64,000 nt of DNA from Polaromonas sp. SP1 (GCF_003711205.1 NZ_CP031013.1:806001-870000), one strand, 5' to 3'. Shown: positions 49,360-58,179, counted from the stretch's first letter. Made by a program: numbers and translations. The notes: a model not told the origin generated them from the letters alone.

Positions 49360-50637
49360 TCAGTAAAACCAGCTTGCCGGAACGGTGACCAGTTTGGGGA
49401 AAGCCACCATCAGGAACATCACCGCGAACTCGGCGATCATGAACGGGACTACCCCCTTGGTGATGTCGTCCATGCTGATCTTGCCGACACCCGCCACCAC
49501 ATTGAGCACCGTGCCGACCGGCGGCGTCACCAGCCCGATCGAGTTGTTGATGATGAACAGCACGCCGAAGTAGACCGGGTCTATGCCCGCGGCCTTGACC
49601 ACGGGCATCAACACAGGCGTCAGGATCAGGATGGTGGGCGTCATGTCCATGGCCGTGCCGACGGCCATGACCAGCACCATGATGGCGACCATCAGCAAGA
49701 TCGGGCTGTCCATGAAGGGCTTGAGCAGGCTGACCACCATCGCCGGCAGATTGGCCACCGTGATCAGCCAGGCGCTGACCATGGCTGCGGCGATCAGGAA
49801 CATCACGACGGCACTGGTCTTGGCCGATGCGACGAACACGCCGTACAGCTGCGGGAGCTTGAGTTCGCGGTAGATGACGGTGGATACGAACAGGGCGTAG
49901 ACGGCCGCCACCACGGCCGCCTCGGTGGGCGTGAACACGCCCATGCGCAGGCCGACCAGGATGATGACCGGCAGGACCAGCGCCCAGGTGGCATCGCGGA
50001 ACGCCTTCATGATCTCTGCAGCCGACTTGCGCGGCGGCGGCACGATCTTCTCGCTGCGCACCAGCCAGGCCCAGGTGATCCAGAGCGCGCCGCCGATCAG
50101 CAGGCCCGGCACGATGGCCGCGAGGAAAAGCTTGGAGATCGACACATTGGCCGCCACACCGAAGATCACCAGCCCGATGCTGGGCGGGATCACCGGGCCG
50201 ATCACGCCCACGGATGCGATCAGGCCGCCTGCGCGCACCTTGTTGTGCCCTGCCTTGACCATCATCGGCAGCAGCAGCGCGGTGAGCGCGGCCGCGTCCG
50301 CCACGGCCGAACCCGACAGCGCCGACAGCAGGCAACCGGCCATGATGGTCACGTAGCCCAGCCCGCCCTTGACGTGGCCGACCAGCGCCAGCGCCAGGTC
50401 GACGATGCGGCGCGACAGGCCGCCGACGTTCATGATCTCGCCGGCCAGCATGAAGAAGGGCACAGCCAGCAGCGGAAAGCTGTCGGCGCCGCCGACCAGG
50501 TTCTGCGCGAGGATCTGCGCGTCGAACAATTGCAGGTGCCACATCAGGGCCACACCGCTGGCCAGCAGCGCAAACGCGATCGGGATGCCCAGGGCCATGG
50601 CGGCCAGCAGCGAGCCAATGAAGATGGCGATGGTCAT
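49360..50637 (-). CDS. TRAP transporter large permease (DctM)
   Basis: 425 residues, about 12 membrane helices, ordinary length. Typical blocks are LSALSGSAVADAAALTALLLPMMVKAG near residue 90, GLIASVGVIGPVIPPSIGLVIFG, and NNSIGLVTPPVGTVLNVVAGVGKISMDDI near 365. It is the membrane channel of a TRAP system whose receptor and small permease lie upstream. It overlaps dctQ by four bases (ATGA type), implying translational coupling. Confidence 0.94.
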   Translation of the reverse strand: MTIAIFIGSLLAAMALGIPIAFALLASGVALMWHLQLFDAQILAQNLVGGADSFPLLAVPFFMLAGEIMNVGGLSRRIVDLALALVGHVKGGLGYVTIMAGCLLSALSGSAVADAAALTALLLPMMVKAGHNKVRAGGLIASVGVIGPVIPPSIGLVIFGVAANVSISKLFLAAIVPGLLIGGALWITWAWLVRSEKIVPPPRKSAAEIMKAFRDATWALVLPVIILVGLRMGVFTPTEAAVVAAVYALFVSTVIYRELKLPQLYGVFVASAKTSAVVMFLIAAAMVSAWLITVANLPAMVVSLLKPFMDSPILLMVAIMVLVMAVGTAMDMTPTILILTPVLMPVVKAAGIDPVYFGVLFIINNSIGLVTPPVGTVLNVVAGVGKISMDDITKGVVPFMIAEFAVMFLMVAFPKLVTVPASWFY

Positions 50638-51224
50638 GGGCGCGCTCCGGCAATTTTGTCTGACTCTCGCGCGTCGTCCAGGACCTGCTTGAGCTGCACG
50701 GCCTCTTCCGACTCCTGCACCATGACCAGTTCATCCTCTGACAGCCGGCCGGTGAGGACCTTCCACAAATCCAGCAACAGCAGGCCGCACGCAAGCACGC
50801 CGAACACGAGGCCCGAGAGGTAAACGATGGACATGGACCAGCCCGTCGTCGGCGCCGTGACGTCCCAGTTGATCTTGACCTGCTCCCAGCTGCCCATGGC
50901 CAGCAGCACCACGATGAAGATCATCAGCACGTGGCCGATGATGAGGCAGATCTTTTTGCCGGTGACCGGCAGCCGCCCGACCACCATGTCGATGCCGAGG
51001 TGGCCGTGTTCACGCAGCGCGACCAGCGCTCCGAGAAAGGTGCCCCAGATGAAGAGCCAGCGCGACAGCTCTTCGGACACCGTGATGCCCGAGTTAAAGC
51101 CGTAGCGCAGCACGACATTGCCGAACACCAGCACGACCATGAGGGCCAGGCCGAGGGCGATGAGGAACTCGATGCCTCTGCAGGCCTTGTCGACAAACTT
51201 TTCCATCTCAGTTTTGCGCGGCAA
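50634..51224 (-). CDS. TRAP transporter small permease (DctQ)
   Basis: 196 residues, four helices; VLVFGNVVLRYGFNSGITVSEELSRWLFIWGTFLGALVALREHGHLGIDMVV (residues 30-82) is the DctQ hallmark. It overlaps the aroQ stop region by 17 bases and dctM by four, so aroQ, dctQ and dctM are translated as a chain. The C-terminal tail is acidic and longer than usual. Confidence 0.93.
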   Translation of the reverse strand: MPRKTEMEKFVDKACRGIEFLIALGLALMVVLVFGNVVLRYGFNSGITVSEELSRWLFIWGTFLGALVALREHGHLGIDMVVGRLPVTGKKICLIIGHVLMIFIVVLLAMGSWEQVKINWDVTAPTTGWSMSIVYLSGLVFGVLACGLLLLDLWKVLTGRLSEDELVMVQESEEAVQLKQVLDDARESDKIAGARP

Positions 51225-51666
51225 GAGCCTGCGCTTCGCGCGCGATGTCGGTCACGACCCGAAGGCCCTGCAGGTAGGAGCGCGGGCCGAACCCCTGGAT
51301 CGTGCCCTTCACGGCCGGCGAGATGATCGAGTGGTGGCGCCATGGCTCACGTGTCGCGAGGTTGGACATGTGCACCTCAATCACCGGGAAGGGCATGGCC
51401 TTGATCGCGTCATGCAGCGGCACGCCATGCTGCGTGAGCCCGGCGGGATTGACCAGTGCGCCCTGCGCCGCGTCGATGTTCTGGTGCAGGAAATCGATCA
51501 GCGCCCCTTCATGGTTGGACTGGATGGTCTCTAACGTCACGCCCAGTTCGCCGGCCAGTTTGGCCAGCATGTCATTGATCTGTGCGAGCGTGGTGGTGCC
51601 GTAGATGTGGGGTTCGCGGCGGCCGAACAGGTTCAGGTTGGGCCCGTGGAGGACAAGTATTTTCAT
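51208..51666 (-). CDS. aroQ: Type II 3-dehydroquinate dehydratase
   Basis: 152 residues, full length. GPNLNLFGRREPHIYG (8-23) with catalytic Y22, NPAGLTQH (N73, H80), the EVHMSN His (H99), and R110 in REPWRHHS are all present. It converts 3-dehydroquinate to 3-dehydroshikimate. Its place between TRAP receptor and permease genes, under an IclR-type regulator, indicates a catabolic quinate/shikimate role rather than aromatic biosynthesis. The dctP stop is 18 bases upstream on this strand, and dctQ starts inside this gene. Confidence 0.93.
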   Translation of the reverse strand: MKILVLHGPNLNLFGRREPHIYGTTTLAQINDMLAKLAGELGVTLETIQSNHEGALIDFLHQNIDAAQGALVNPAGLTQHGVPLHDAIKAMPFPVIEVHMSNLATREPWRHHSIISPAVKGTIQGFGPRSYLQGLRVVTDIAREAQALAAQN

Positions 51667-51684
51667 GGGATCAGAACCTGGAAC

Positions 51685-52716
51685 TCAGAACTTCGACACG
51701 CGTTCCAGTTCGGACTTGAAGAGCGTCACGATGGCCGGGTCATAGGCGGCGGAAAACTTGTCGTACACAGGACGCACTTCGGCGCGCATTTTGGCCAGCT
51801 CGGCGGGCGGCACGTCGTTGTAGAGCATGCCCTTGGCCGTCAGTTCGCCCAGGGCCTTGGCCGAGACCTCACGGCTGACCACACGCTGCCAGTTTTGCGC
51901 TTCGATGGCGGCGTCCTGCAGGATCTTGTGTTCCGTCGCCGAGAGCTTGTCCCAGAAGCGCTTGCTGATCTGGATCGGGTTGGTGGCGTAGACGTGGTTG
52001 GTGCCGCTCACGTACTTCTGCACTTCATAAAACTTGCTCGAGGCGATTACCGCGAAGGGGTTTTCCTCGCCATCCACAGCCTTGCTTTCGAGCGCGCCGT
52101 ACAGCTCGGCAAAGGGCATCGGCACCGGGTTGGCCTTGAAGGTCTTGAAGGTCTCCAGGAACACCGGGTTCGGGATCACGCGCAGTTTCAGGCCTTCCAG
52201 GTCGGCGCCCTTCATGATGGGGCGCTTGCTGTTGGTGACGTTGCGAAAGCCCAGGTCGAAGAAGCCCAGCACGATCACGCCTTTTTCAGGCAGTTTGGCA
52301 GTGAGCATCTTGCCCAGGGGGCCGTCGACCAGCGCGTCAGCCTGTTTCGCATTGGCGAAAAGGAAGGGAAAGTCGAGCAGCCCGAACTCCTTGACGATGC
52401 CGTTCAGCGACGTCGTCGAGGCCACCAGCATTTCCTGCACACCGCCCTGCACCGCGGACTGCTGCTGCAGTTCGTTGCCGAGCTGCGAGGCCGCGAATTC
52501 CTGCACCTTGATCTTGCCGCCGCTCTTGGCGGCGACGATCTCGGCGAATTTGCGCACGCCCAGGCTGGTCGGGTGGTCGGGGTTGTTCAGGTGGCCGAAC
52601 TTGATGGTGCGTTCCTGGATGTCCTGGGCCAGGGCCGCGTTTGACAGGCCCAGCAGGGCGGCTGCGGCCAGGGCGAGGGTACGGCGGGTGAAACGGATGG
52701 AAGGCATCGACGTCAT
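51685..52716 (-). CDS. TRAP substrate-binding protein (DctP)
   Basis: 343 residues. The signal peptide FTRRTLALAAAALLGLSNAALAQ contains an Arg-Arg and ends near residue 31. The mature protein begins RTIKFGHLNNPDHPTSLGVRKFAEIVAAKSGGKIKVQEF, typical of C4-dicarboxylate/aromatic-acid DctP. LRVIPNPVFLETFKTFKANPVPMPFAELYGALESKAVDGEEN is the binding core (R near 180). It is first in the operon, divergent from IclR. The presence of aroQ makes quinate, dehydroquinate or dehydroshikimate the most likely ligand. Confidence 0.93.
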   Translation of the reverse strand: MTSMPSIRFTRRTLALAAAALLGLSNAALAQDIQERTIKFGHLNNPDHPTSLGVRKFAEIVAAKSGGKIKVQEFAASQLGNELQQQSAVQGGVQEMLVASTTSLNGIVKEFGLLDFPFLFANAKQADALVDGPLGKMLTAKLPEKGVIVLGFFDLGFRNVTNSKRPIMKGADLEGLKLRVIPNPVFLETFKTFKANPVPMPFAELYGALESKAVDGEENPFAVIASSKFYEVQKYVSGTNHVYATNPIQISKRFWDKLSATEHKILQDAAIEAQNWQRVVSREVSAKALGELTAKGMLYNDVPPAELAKMRAEVRPVYDKFSAAYDPAIVTLFKSELERVSKF

Positions 52717-52814
52717 GGAAGGGTCCTTTGTCTCGGATTTGGATAGTGGAAAAACGGGCGACCGGCAGCGCCAACACGCGCGCCACCATCGAGGCAGGCT
52801 GGATCATCGGTTAA

Positions 52815-52833
52815 AGTGGAAAGTCTTTCCACT
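52815..52833. promoter_or_regulatory. IclR-type operator candidate between dctP and iclR genes
   Basis: AGTGGAAAG, one base T, CTTTCCACT: a perfect palindrome with single-base centre, lying between divergent promoters. Partial half-sites AGTGGAAAA (52745-52753) and ATGGAAAA (52834-52841) flank it. GTGGAAA/TTTCCAC symmetry is of the kind IclR proteins bind. Confidence 0.6.
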
Positions 52834-52921
52834 ATGGAAAACCATTAGCATTTTCTGGTTCATCCGGGCTCAAGGCATGGCCCAATATGCCTATGCCCCC
52901 GCCTAAAAACGCCGTTTCCCC

Positions 52922-53701
52922 ATGAGCACCCTTCTCGAACGAAGCTTTAAAACCCTGGAGCAGCTGGCCGCGCACCCCGAGGGGCAGACCGTGTCCATGA
53001 TTGCCGCGACGCTCGACATGCCGCTCAGCGCCACCCACCGGCTGCTGGCCGAGCTGTGCCGCTGCGGCTATGTGCGCCAGGTGCGCGAGCAGGGCGAATA
53101 CGTGCTCACCATCAAGCTCGTGTCGCTGGGCCTGAGCTTTTTGAGCGCCTCGGGGGTGGTCGATGTGGCGCAGCCGCTGCTCGACAGCCTGGCCGAAGAA
53201 TCGGGCGAGCTGGTGCGGCTTGCCGTTGTCGATGGTGATGACCTCACCTTTGTCGCCAAGGCCCAGGGCGCGCGCCGCGGCCTGCGTTATGACCCGGACA
53301 TGGGCCTGTCGGTGCGCCTGTCATGCAGCTCGGCCGGCCACGCCTGGCTGTCAACCCTGAGCGACGAAGAAGCCATGCGCCTGGTGGCCAAACAGGGCTT
53401 CGGCCTGCCCAAGGACTTCGGCCCCAGAGCCCCCACCACCGTCAAGGCATTGCTGGCCTATGTGCAGGCAGCACGCAAGCGCGGCTTCAGCATGATCAGT
53501 GAAGTGTTTGCGCCGCAGATGACGGCCATGGCCGCACCGGTGATGTCACCCACGGGCGCGATCGGCGTGGTCACCATCGCCGGCCCGCTGGTGCGCCTGA
53601 CCGAGGCGCGCATGGAGGAGTTGTCGGAAGCCTTGCTGCACACGGCCGGAGAGATCCGCGCGGCGAGCGGTGCGTCAGCCATGTTCAAGAAGCGGGCCTG
53701 A
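52922..53701 (+). CDS. IclR-family transcriptional regulator
   Basis: 259 residues. The N-terminal winged helix is LERSFKTLEQLAAHPEGQTVSMIAATLDMPLSATHRLLAELCRCGYVRQVRE (residues 4-55). The C-terminal effector domain is PLLDSLAEESGELVRLAVVDGDDLTFVAKAQG and RAPTTVKALLAYVQAARKRGFSMISEVFAPQMTAMAAPVMSP. Such proteins sense aromatic or dicarboxylate effectors. Divergent from the TRAP/aroQ operon with a palindrome between, so it most likely regulates that operon and itself. Starts at ATG 52922. Confidence 0.94.
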   Translation: MSTLLERSFKTLEQLAAHPEGQTVSMIAATLDMPLSATHRLLAELCRCGYVRQVREQGEYVLTIKLVSLGLSFLSASGVVDVAQPLLDSLAEESGELVRLAVVDGDDLTFVAKAQGARRGLRYDPDMGLSVRLSCSSAGHAWLSTLSDEEAMRLVAKQGFGLPKDFGPRAPTTVKALLAYVQAARKRGFSMISEVFAPQMTAMAAPVMSPTGAIGVVTIAGPLVRLTEARMEELSEALLHTAGEIRAASGASAMFKKRA

Positions 53702-53718
53702 GCAGGTCGCCGTCCGGC

Positions 53719-53961
53719 TCAATGGTGAGGACCCCACGGGCCTTCCCAGAGCGGCATGGCCGGGTTCGTTCCAACTGTGCGTTTTGCCATGGGCCGGGTT
53801 TTTGCCGGCTTGGCCTTGGGGGCGGGCACACGCGGGGTTTGTGTCTGGCTGGCGGCAGGGGCTGGACGGTCGCCGGCAGCGTCTGACGCGTGCAGACCCG
53901 TGGTTGCGAAGGCGGTCGCGAGGCCGACCCACGCAAGGGGGCGCAAGATAAAGACCAGCAT
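53719..53961 (-). CDS. Small secreted Pro/Lys/Ala-rich protein
   Basis: 80 residues from ATG 53961, with GGGAGG eight bases upstream. The first 25 residues (LRPLAWVGLATAFATTGLHA) form a signal peptide; the rest is a flexible Ala/Pro/Lys stretch and a conserved-looking end with NPAMPLWEGPWG. The frame continues to 54132 without a better start. I do not recognise the family. It is probably a periplasmic or exported small protein; the terminal motif may be functional. Confidence 0.6.
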   Translation of the reverse strand: MLVFILRPLAWVGLATAFATTGLHASDAAGDRPAPAASQTQTPRVPAPKAKPAKTRPMAKRTVGTNPAMPLWEGPWGPHH

Positions 53962-54146
53962 CTGAAACCTCCCGTCGTGAATCGTCGTGACGATGGGCAC
54001 CACGCAAAGGACGTGCCAGAACCTGGCGTTGACCAGGCGGCGCCGGGGCTGTTGGTGCTTATCCCCGCGGGCAGGCAGGCCCGGCATCAACGGCCAGATT
54101 TTCTTAATGCAAAGTGGCTTGGGCCCAATCAATACCTTGGGTATCA

Positions 54147-54163
54147 GCTATCGAATTGATAGC
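54147..54163. repeat. Core of short palindromic repeat
   Basis: GCTATCGAATTGATAGC, the same core palindrome as the larger copies at 12878, 26336 and 33860. The rest of 53962-54262 has a terminator and no gene I can support. Confidence 0.6.
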
Positions 54164-54198
54164 AACGGGAACCATCGGCCAGCAGCGGGCGCCGGCAT

Positions 54199-54227
54199 AA
54201 AAAAAGCGCCCTGAAGGCGCTTTTTTT
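54199..54227. terminator. Terminator downstream of the small basic protein gene
   Basis: AAAAAAAGCGCC, loop CTGAA, GGCGCTTTTTTT. Works on both strands; it lies 36 bases after the stop of the gene at 54263-54424 on the minus strand. Confidence 0.92.
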
Positions 54228-54262
54228 GGATGCAGCCCTTGGGCCGCATCGGCAAAACCGGC

Positions 54263-54424
54263 TTAACCCTGGTGCGGGCGCTTGCCTGGGTTCTTTTTGC
54301 TGCGGGTGTGCGAACCGCGCTCCAGGCTGATTTTCTGGCCGCGGCCGGTCGTGATCGTGTAGCCCTTTGGCGGGACTGGCTTGGGGGCGCAGATGTCGGC
54401 TTCGACTCTGATTTTCTTGGGCAT
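54263..54424 (-). CDS. Small basic protein (53 residues)
   Basis: ATG at 54424, TAA at 54265-54263. The product begins MPKKIRVEADICAPKPVPPK, then GYTITTGRGQKISLERGSHTR, then a basic Lys/Arg/Pro end with KKNPGKRPHQG. GGAG stands ten bases before the start, and a strong terminator lies 36 bases after the stop, so it is likely a real monocistronic gene. Basic and short, possibly nucleic-acid binding. Family not recognised. Confidence 0.7.
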   Translation of the reverse strand: MPKKIRVEADICAPKPVPPKGYTITTGRGQKISLERGSHTRSKKNPGKRPHQG

Positions 54425-54563
54425 GGAAGACTCCGGTTAAAAATGGCGTAGCCCGTGATTTTAAGCTACTGCGCGCCTTTTGCCCTGGAATGCCCCATCA
54501 GGCATGCAACAGGGCCAGTTACAAAGCAAAGCGGCGCCTGGGAGGGCCGCAGGCCCCAAGGCC

Positions 54564-55526
54564 TTACTCGATCGTCGCGCCGGAAGCCTGCACGATGCCC
54601 TTCCACTTCTGGTAGTCGGTTTTCAGCAGGGTGGAGAACTGCTCGGGCGTCATGTTCTGCACTTCGGCGCCTTGTGCATGGATGGCAGCTTTCATGTCGT
54701 TGGTGGCCAGCAGCTTGTTGACCTCGGCATTGACCGTGGCCACGATCTCTTTGGGCGTGGCCGCCGGCATGAAGAGGCCATACCAGGTGCTGACGTCAAA
54801 GTCCTTGTAGCCCAGTTCGGCCACGGTCGGAATGTCCGGCAGCGAGGTGCTGCGGCGGGCCGAGGTGACGGCCAGCGGGCGCAGCTTGCCCGATTTGATC
54901 TGGGCGATGGCCGACGGCAGCGACGACACCATCAGGTCCACATTGCCGGCCAGCACATCCATCATGGCGGGGTTGGAGCCCTTGTAAGGCACATGGCGCA
55001 GCTTGATGTTGGCGGCGCTGTTGAAGATTTCACCGGCCAGGTGGATGGTGGTGCCGTTGCCGGGTGAGCCATAGGTGATGGAGTCAGGCGCTGCCTTGGC
55101 GGCGGCCACCACATCGGCAAGCGTCTTGAAGCGTGACTGCACACCGGTGACGATCACGACGGGCGTGTAGGCCACATGGGCCACGGCCACCAGGTCTTTG
55201 GTCGGGTCGTAGCTCAGGTTTTTGTACAGCCAGGGCGCCACCACCAGGTTGTCTTTCTGGCCCATCACCATGTCGTAGCCGGTGGGCGCTGCGCGAACGG
55301 CCTCGGCAATGCCGATGGTGCCGCCGGCGCCGCCGCGGTTGTCGGGCACCACGGTCCACTTGGCGGACTCCGTCAGCTTGGTGGCGACCAGGCGCGACAG
55401 GATGTCGGTGCCGCCGCCGGGCGGGAACGGAACGATCAGGCGGATCGGCTTGGCCGGGTAGGTTTGGGCCTGCGCGGCGCACAGCATGAGCGCCAGGGCA
55501 ATGAAGGACAAGATTTTGCGAAGCAT
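54564..55526 (-). CDS. Bug/TctC-family periplasmic binding protein
   Basis: 320 residues from ATG 55526. The signal peptide SFIALALMLCAAQAQ is cleaved before TYPAKPIRLIVPFPPGGGTDILSRLVATKLTE, the classical Bug start. GNGTTIHLAGEIFNSAANIKLRHVPYKGSNPAMMDVLAGNVDLMVSSLPSAI is the ligand-loop pattern. It has no TctAB genes beside it and no clear enzyme partner, so the ligand is open. The frame continues to 55559 with less likely starts. Confidence 0.92.
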   Translation of the reverse strand: MLRKILSFIALALMLCAAQAQTYPAKPIRLIVPFPPGGGTDILSRLVATKLTESAKWTVVPDNRGGAGGTIGIAEAVRAAPTGYDMVMGQKDNLVVAPWLYKNLSYDPTKDLVAVAHVAYTPVVIVTGVQSRFKTLADVVAAAKAAPDSITYGSPGNGTTIHLAGEIFNSAANIKLRHVPYKGSNPAMMDVLAGNVDLMVSSLPSAIAQIKSGKLRPLAVTSARRSTSLPDIPTVAELGYKDFDVSTWYGLFMPAATPKEIVATVNAEVNKLLATNDMKAAIHAQGAEVQNMTPEQFSTLLKTDYQKWKGIVQASGATIE

Positions 55527-55706
55527 GGGGGAAGGTCTCCTTATGGGGCTTGCAAGCATAAGGCGAATGAAATAGACGCGCCCGCCTGCAGCCGGTTTGA
55601 CCTTCGATTTTATTCGCCGGCCTGTCTATACAACATGAGGACGACCGCCGGCCAGACCGTGATCCGCGGGGGCCGGCGTCTCGTTTGGCGATGGGCCGGA
55701 TGCCTG

Positions 55707-56564
55707 TTAAATCATCTCCAGCGGGGTGGCGCGAGACGGCGGCCGGAACAGCGCGTCCAGTTCGGCCAGCTGTTCACCGCTGAGCTGAACCTGCGCGGCC
55801 GCCACGTTCTCCCGCAGCCGGTCGGGGTGGCCGGTCTTGGGAATCGCGATCACGCCGTCCTGCGCCAGCAGCCAGGCCAGCGCAGCCTGCGCGGGCGGTA
55901 TGTCGTGACGCCCGGCAAAGTGCGCAAGACCGTTGTGGTGCAGCAGGCGCGCCTGCTCGATGGGTGAATACGCCATGACGGGCACGCCGCGTTCGCGCAA
56001 CCAGGGCAGCAAGTCCCACTCGATGCCGCGCCGCGTCAGGTTGTAAAGCAGCTGGTTGGTTTGCACGCCCTGCCCGCCCGGCACGTTCCACAGTTCCTGC
56101 ATGTCGGCGAGGTCGAGGTTGCTCACGCCGTAATGCCGGATCTTCCCGGCCTTTTGCAAGGCCATGAGCGCCTGCATGGTTTCGGCCAGCGGCACCGAGC
56201 CGCGCCAGTGCAACAGGTAAAGATCGATGCGGTCGGTGCGCAGCCGCCGCAGGCTGCGCTCGCACGCCGCCACCGTGCCCGCCTTCGAGGCATTGTGCGG
56301 ATACACCTTGGTCACGATAAAGGCTTCGTCGCGCCGCCCCTGCAAGGCCTCGCCCACCAGTTCTTCGGACAGGCCCTCGCCATACATTTCCGCGGTGTCG
56401 ACCAGCGTGCAGCCCAGGTCCAGGCCCAAGCGCAAGGTCGCCAGTTCATCCGCGCGGCTCGCCCGCGCATCGCCCATGTTCCAGGTGCCCATGCCCAGGG
56501 CGGGGACGGCTTCGCCGCAAGGCAGCAATACGGTTTTCATGAAGGCCATCTTAGAGCTGTTCAT
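55707..56564 (-). CDS. Aldo/keto reductase
   Basis: 285 residues, TIM-barrel NADPH oxidoreductase. The catalytic tetrad appears as D56-TAEMYGEG (Y60), K86 in VTKVYPHN and H119 in [23 protein letters not shown] and [17 protein letters not shown] (NADPH phosphate site) follow. It reduces carbonyls of aldehydes or keto acids. Starts are uncertain: ATG 56564, 56549 or 56540; the 56564 site has GGGGTG before it. A single gene, divergent from a small cupin. Confidence 0.9.
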   Translation of the reverse strand: MNSSKMAFMKTVLLPCGEAVPALGMGTWNMGDARASRADELATLRLGLDLGCTLVDTAEMYGEGLSEELVGEALQGRRDEAFIVTKVYPHNASKAGTVAACERSLRRLRTDRIDLYLLHWRGSVPLAETMQALMALQKAGKIRHYGVSNLDLADMQELWNVPGGQGVQTNQLLYNLTRRGIEWDLLPWLRERGVPVMAYSPIEQARLLHHNGLAHFAGRHDIPPAQAALAWLLAQDGVIAIPKTGHPDRLRENVAAAQVQLSGEQLAELDALFRPPSRATPLEMI

Positions 56565-56707
56565 GCCGGTTCACCCCAGGACGGAGTGCATTTCACTGAT
56601 GCGCGTATGGAATCAATCCAGCCCGAAGAATTCATGTTTCGAGTGGCTGCGAGACGTAGCATGGCGGGGCTTTCACTGCGCCACGCGCTCACCTGATGGA
56701 GACAGAC

Positions 56708-57019
56708 ATGAAGATCATTCGCAGCAAGGATTTCACCGCCGAACGCGCCTGGGGCGCGATGACGGTGGCCAATATGCAGGGCATCACCACACGGCTGCAC
56801 TGGACCGACAAACCCTACAAGTGGCACATCAATGAGGGCGAAGAAGTGTTTGCCGTGCTCGACGGCCGCGTCGAGATGCGCTACCGCGACAACTGCGGCC
56901 AGTGCTCGGTGATGCTGGAGACCGGCGACATCTTTTTTGCCAGCGCCGGAACGGAGCACATCGCCTCGCCGGTGGGCGAAGCCCGCGTGCTGGTGGTGGA
57001 AGTGGAAGGCAGCGACTGA
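56708..57019 (+). CDS. Cupin-domain protein
   Basis: 103 residues from ATG 56708 (GGAGA before it). Single cupin fold: WHINEGEEVFAVLDGRVEMRYRD (residues 40-62) and TGDIFFASAGTEHIASPVGEARVLVVEVEG carry the two cupin motifs, though the first has Glu-Glu in place of the usual second His. Metal-binding or small-molecule binding is expected. Function unknown; nearest neighbours are the divergent AKR and a minus-strand protein. Confidence 0.87.
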   Translation: MKIIRSKDFTAERAWGAMTVANMQGITTRLHWTDKPYKWHINEGEEVFAVLDGRVEMRYRDNCGQCSVMLETGDIFFASAGTEHIASPVGEARVLVVEVEGSD

Positions 57020-57039
57020 AGCCCGTTCCCTGGCAAACT

Positions 57040-58113
57040 TTACGAAGCCGCCGCCGGCAGCGGCAAATTGACCAGCAGGTTTTGCGGCTTCAACCGGACC
57101 ACACCGTCGGCGTTCATCATGAGCCCCAGGTACACCGGCTTGCCCGCCACATCGGCGCGCATCTCGCGCGGGTCGGCAAAGTCCAGGCGGAACAAACTCA
57201 CCAGGCGCTGAAGGCGCGCGGGCTCCACCTCGCGGCCTTCGTACAAATCGTTGAGCAGCGCCGTCGCCTCGACGTCCAGGCCCACATGCCAGCGCCAGGC
57301 TTCGTCGTCCACCTTTTGCACCGGCCGGATGGTCACCGTGACACCCAGGAAGTGACTCACCCATTTTTGCAAGACACCAGCCAGCGCCTTGAGGCCCGAA
57401 CGCGCGCGCACCATGGTGAGCACCAGGCCGTGGCTGAGGTCGTTGCTGACTTCGTGGGTGAGGTCCAGCAGGAAGCGGTGGCGCCCCGCCTGCTGCCAGT
57501 AGTCCACGGCATTGCCGTCGTTCAGCACCTGCAACTGCACGGCCGCCACGGGTGCACCCGCCTCGGCCAGAAAGCGCCCGAAGTCCCCCACGCCGCCGGT
57601 TTCATGGAACATGTCGATCACTTCCAGGTCGCCGCTCAGCACCTGGCCGTCCTGCGTGCTGATGCGCTGGGGGCGAAACAGCATCTCGGCCGCGCGCATT
57701 TCATAGGCATCGGTGGAGCCGTCCAGCATGTTGTGGAGGATGGCCTGCGCCACCAGGTCGATAAAGAGCGGCGGTATGTTGATATGGCCCGTGCCGTCGC
57801 GCGGAAAGAGCCCGAGGTAATACGCCTCCAGGGTGCCGGCGGCCAGCAGGCCGTCGCGAAAGCGCAGGAACAGCGTGTAGTTGTCCCGCGCGTCGGCGTC
57901 CTTGAAGGCCTGCAATTCAGGCGCCGCCACCGGCCGGGACGGAGAGGCCACCAGCGCGGCATGCAGGGCGCGCTCGGCTTCGCATGATTCCGGCACCAGC
58001 GCCAGCTCGGGCCGCGCCAGGAAAAGCCGCAGGTAATCGTCGCTCGGCTGCAGCCAGCCGCGTTCGTTGCGCAGGGGCTGGTAAAAACTGCCTTGGGGCC
58101 ATGGGTTTTGCAT
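57040..58113 (-). CDS. Uncharacterised protein, DUF6352-like
   Basis: 357 residues from ATG 58113. The pattern SDDYLRLFLARPELALVPESCEAERALHAALVASPSRPV, then ADARDNYTLFLRFRDGLLAAGTLEAYYL, then PPLFIDLVAQAILHNMLDG...RAAEMLFRPQRIS, fits my recollection of a Burkholderiales-type family of unknown function (DUF6352). No catalytic motif is evident. Mostly helical and soluble, probably cytoplasmic. It lies alone on the minus strand between a cupin and repeats; family members are said to occur near amine or alkaloid metabolism genes, which is not seen here. The first frame start 58137 is possible. Confidence 0.65.
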   Translation of the reverse strand: MQNPWPQGSFYQPLRNERGWLQPSDDYLRLFLARPELALVPESCEAERALHAALVASPSRPVAAPELQAFKDADARDNYTLFLRFRDGLLAAGTLEAYYLGLFPRDGTGHINIPPLFIDLVAQAILHNMLDGSTDAYEMRAAEMLFRPQRISTQDGQVLSGDLEVIDMFHETGGVGDFGRFLAEAGAPVAAVQLQVLNDGNAVDYWQQAGRHRFLLDLTHEVSNDLSHGLVLTMVRARSGLKALAGVLQKWVSHFLGVTVTIRPVQKVDDEAWRWHVGLDVEATALLNDLYEGREVEPARLQRLVSLFRLDFADPREMRADVAGKPVYLGLMMNADGVVRLKPQNLLVNLPLPAAAS

Positions 58114-58162
58114 GGGCGCAATCGTCTCATACCGCACCGGAAAAGGTTTCGCCCCGACAATT

Positions 58163-58179
58163 GCTATATTTTTGATAGC
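58163..58179. repeat. Core of short palindromic repeat
   Basis: GCTATATTTTTGATAGC. The surrounding 58138-58386 has no gene; TTTAACCAGTAATGGCTAC and similar fragments may be a degenerate remnant of a longer copy. Confidence 0.55.

Noticed and set aside
48641..50794. Single 717-codon minus-strand gene
   Set aside because: The first 480 codons are a shadow of dctM/dctQ; only the part from 49348 looks like a real protein.
54230..54451. 73-codon plus-strand frame over the small basic gene
   Set aside because: The minus-strand frame has a ribosome site and a terminator; this one has neither.
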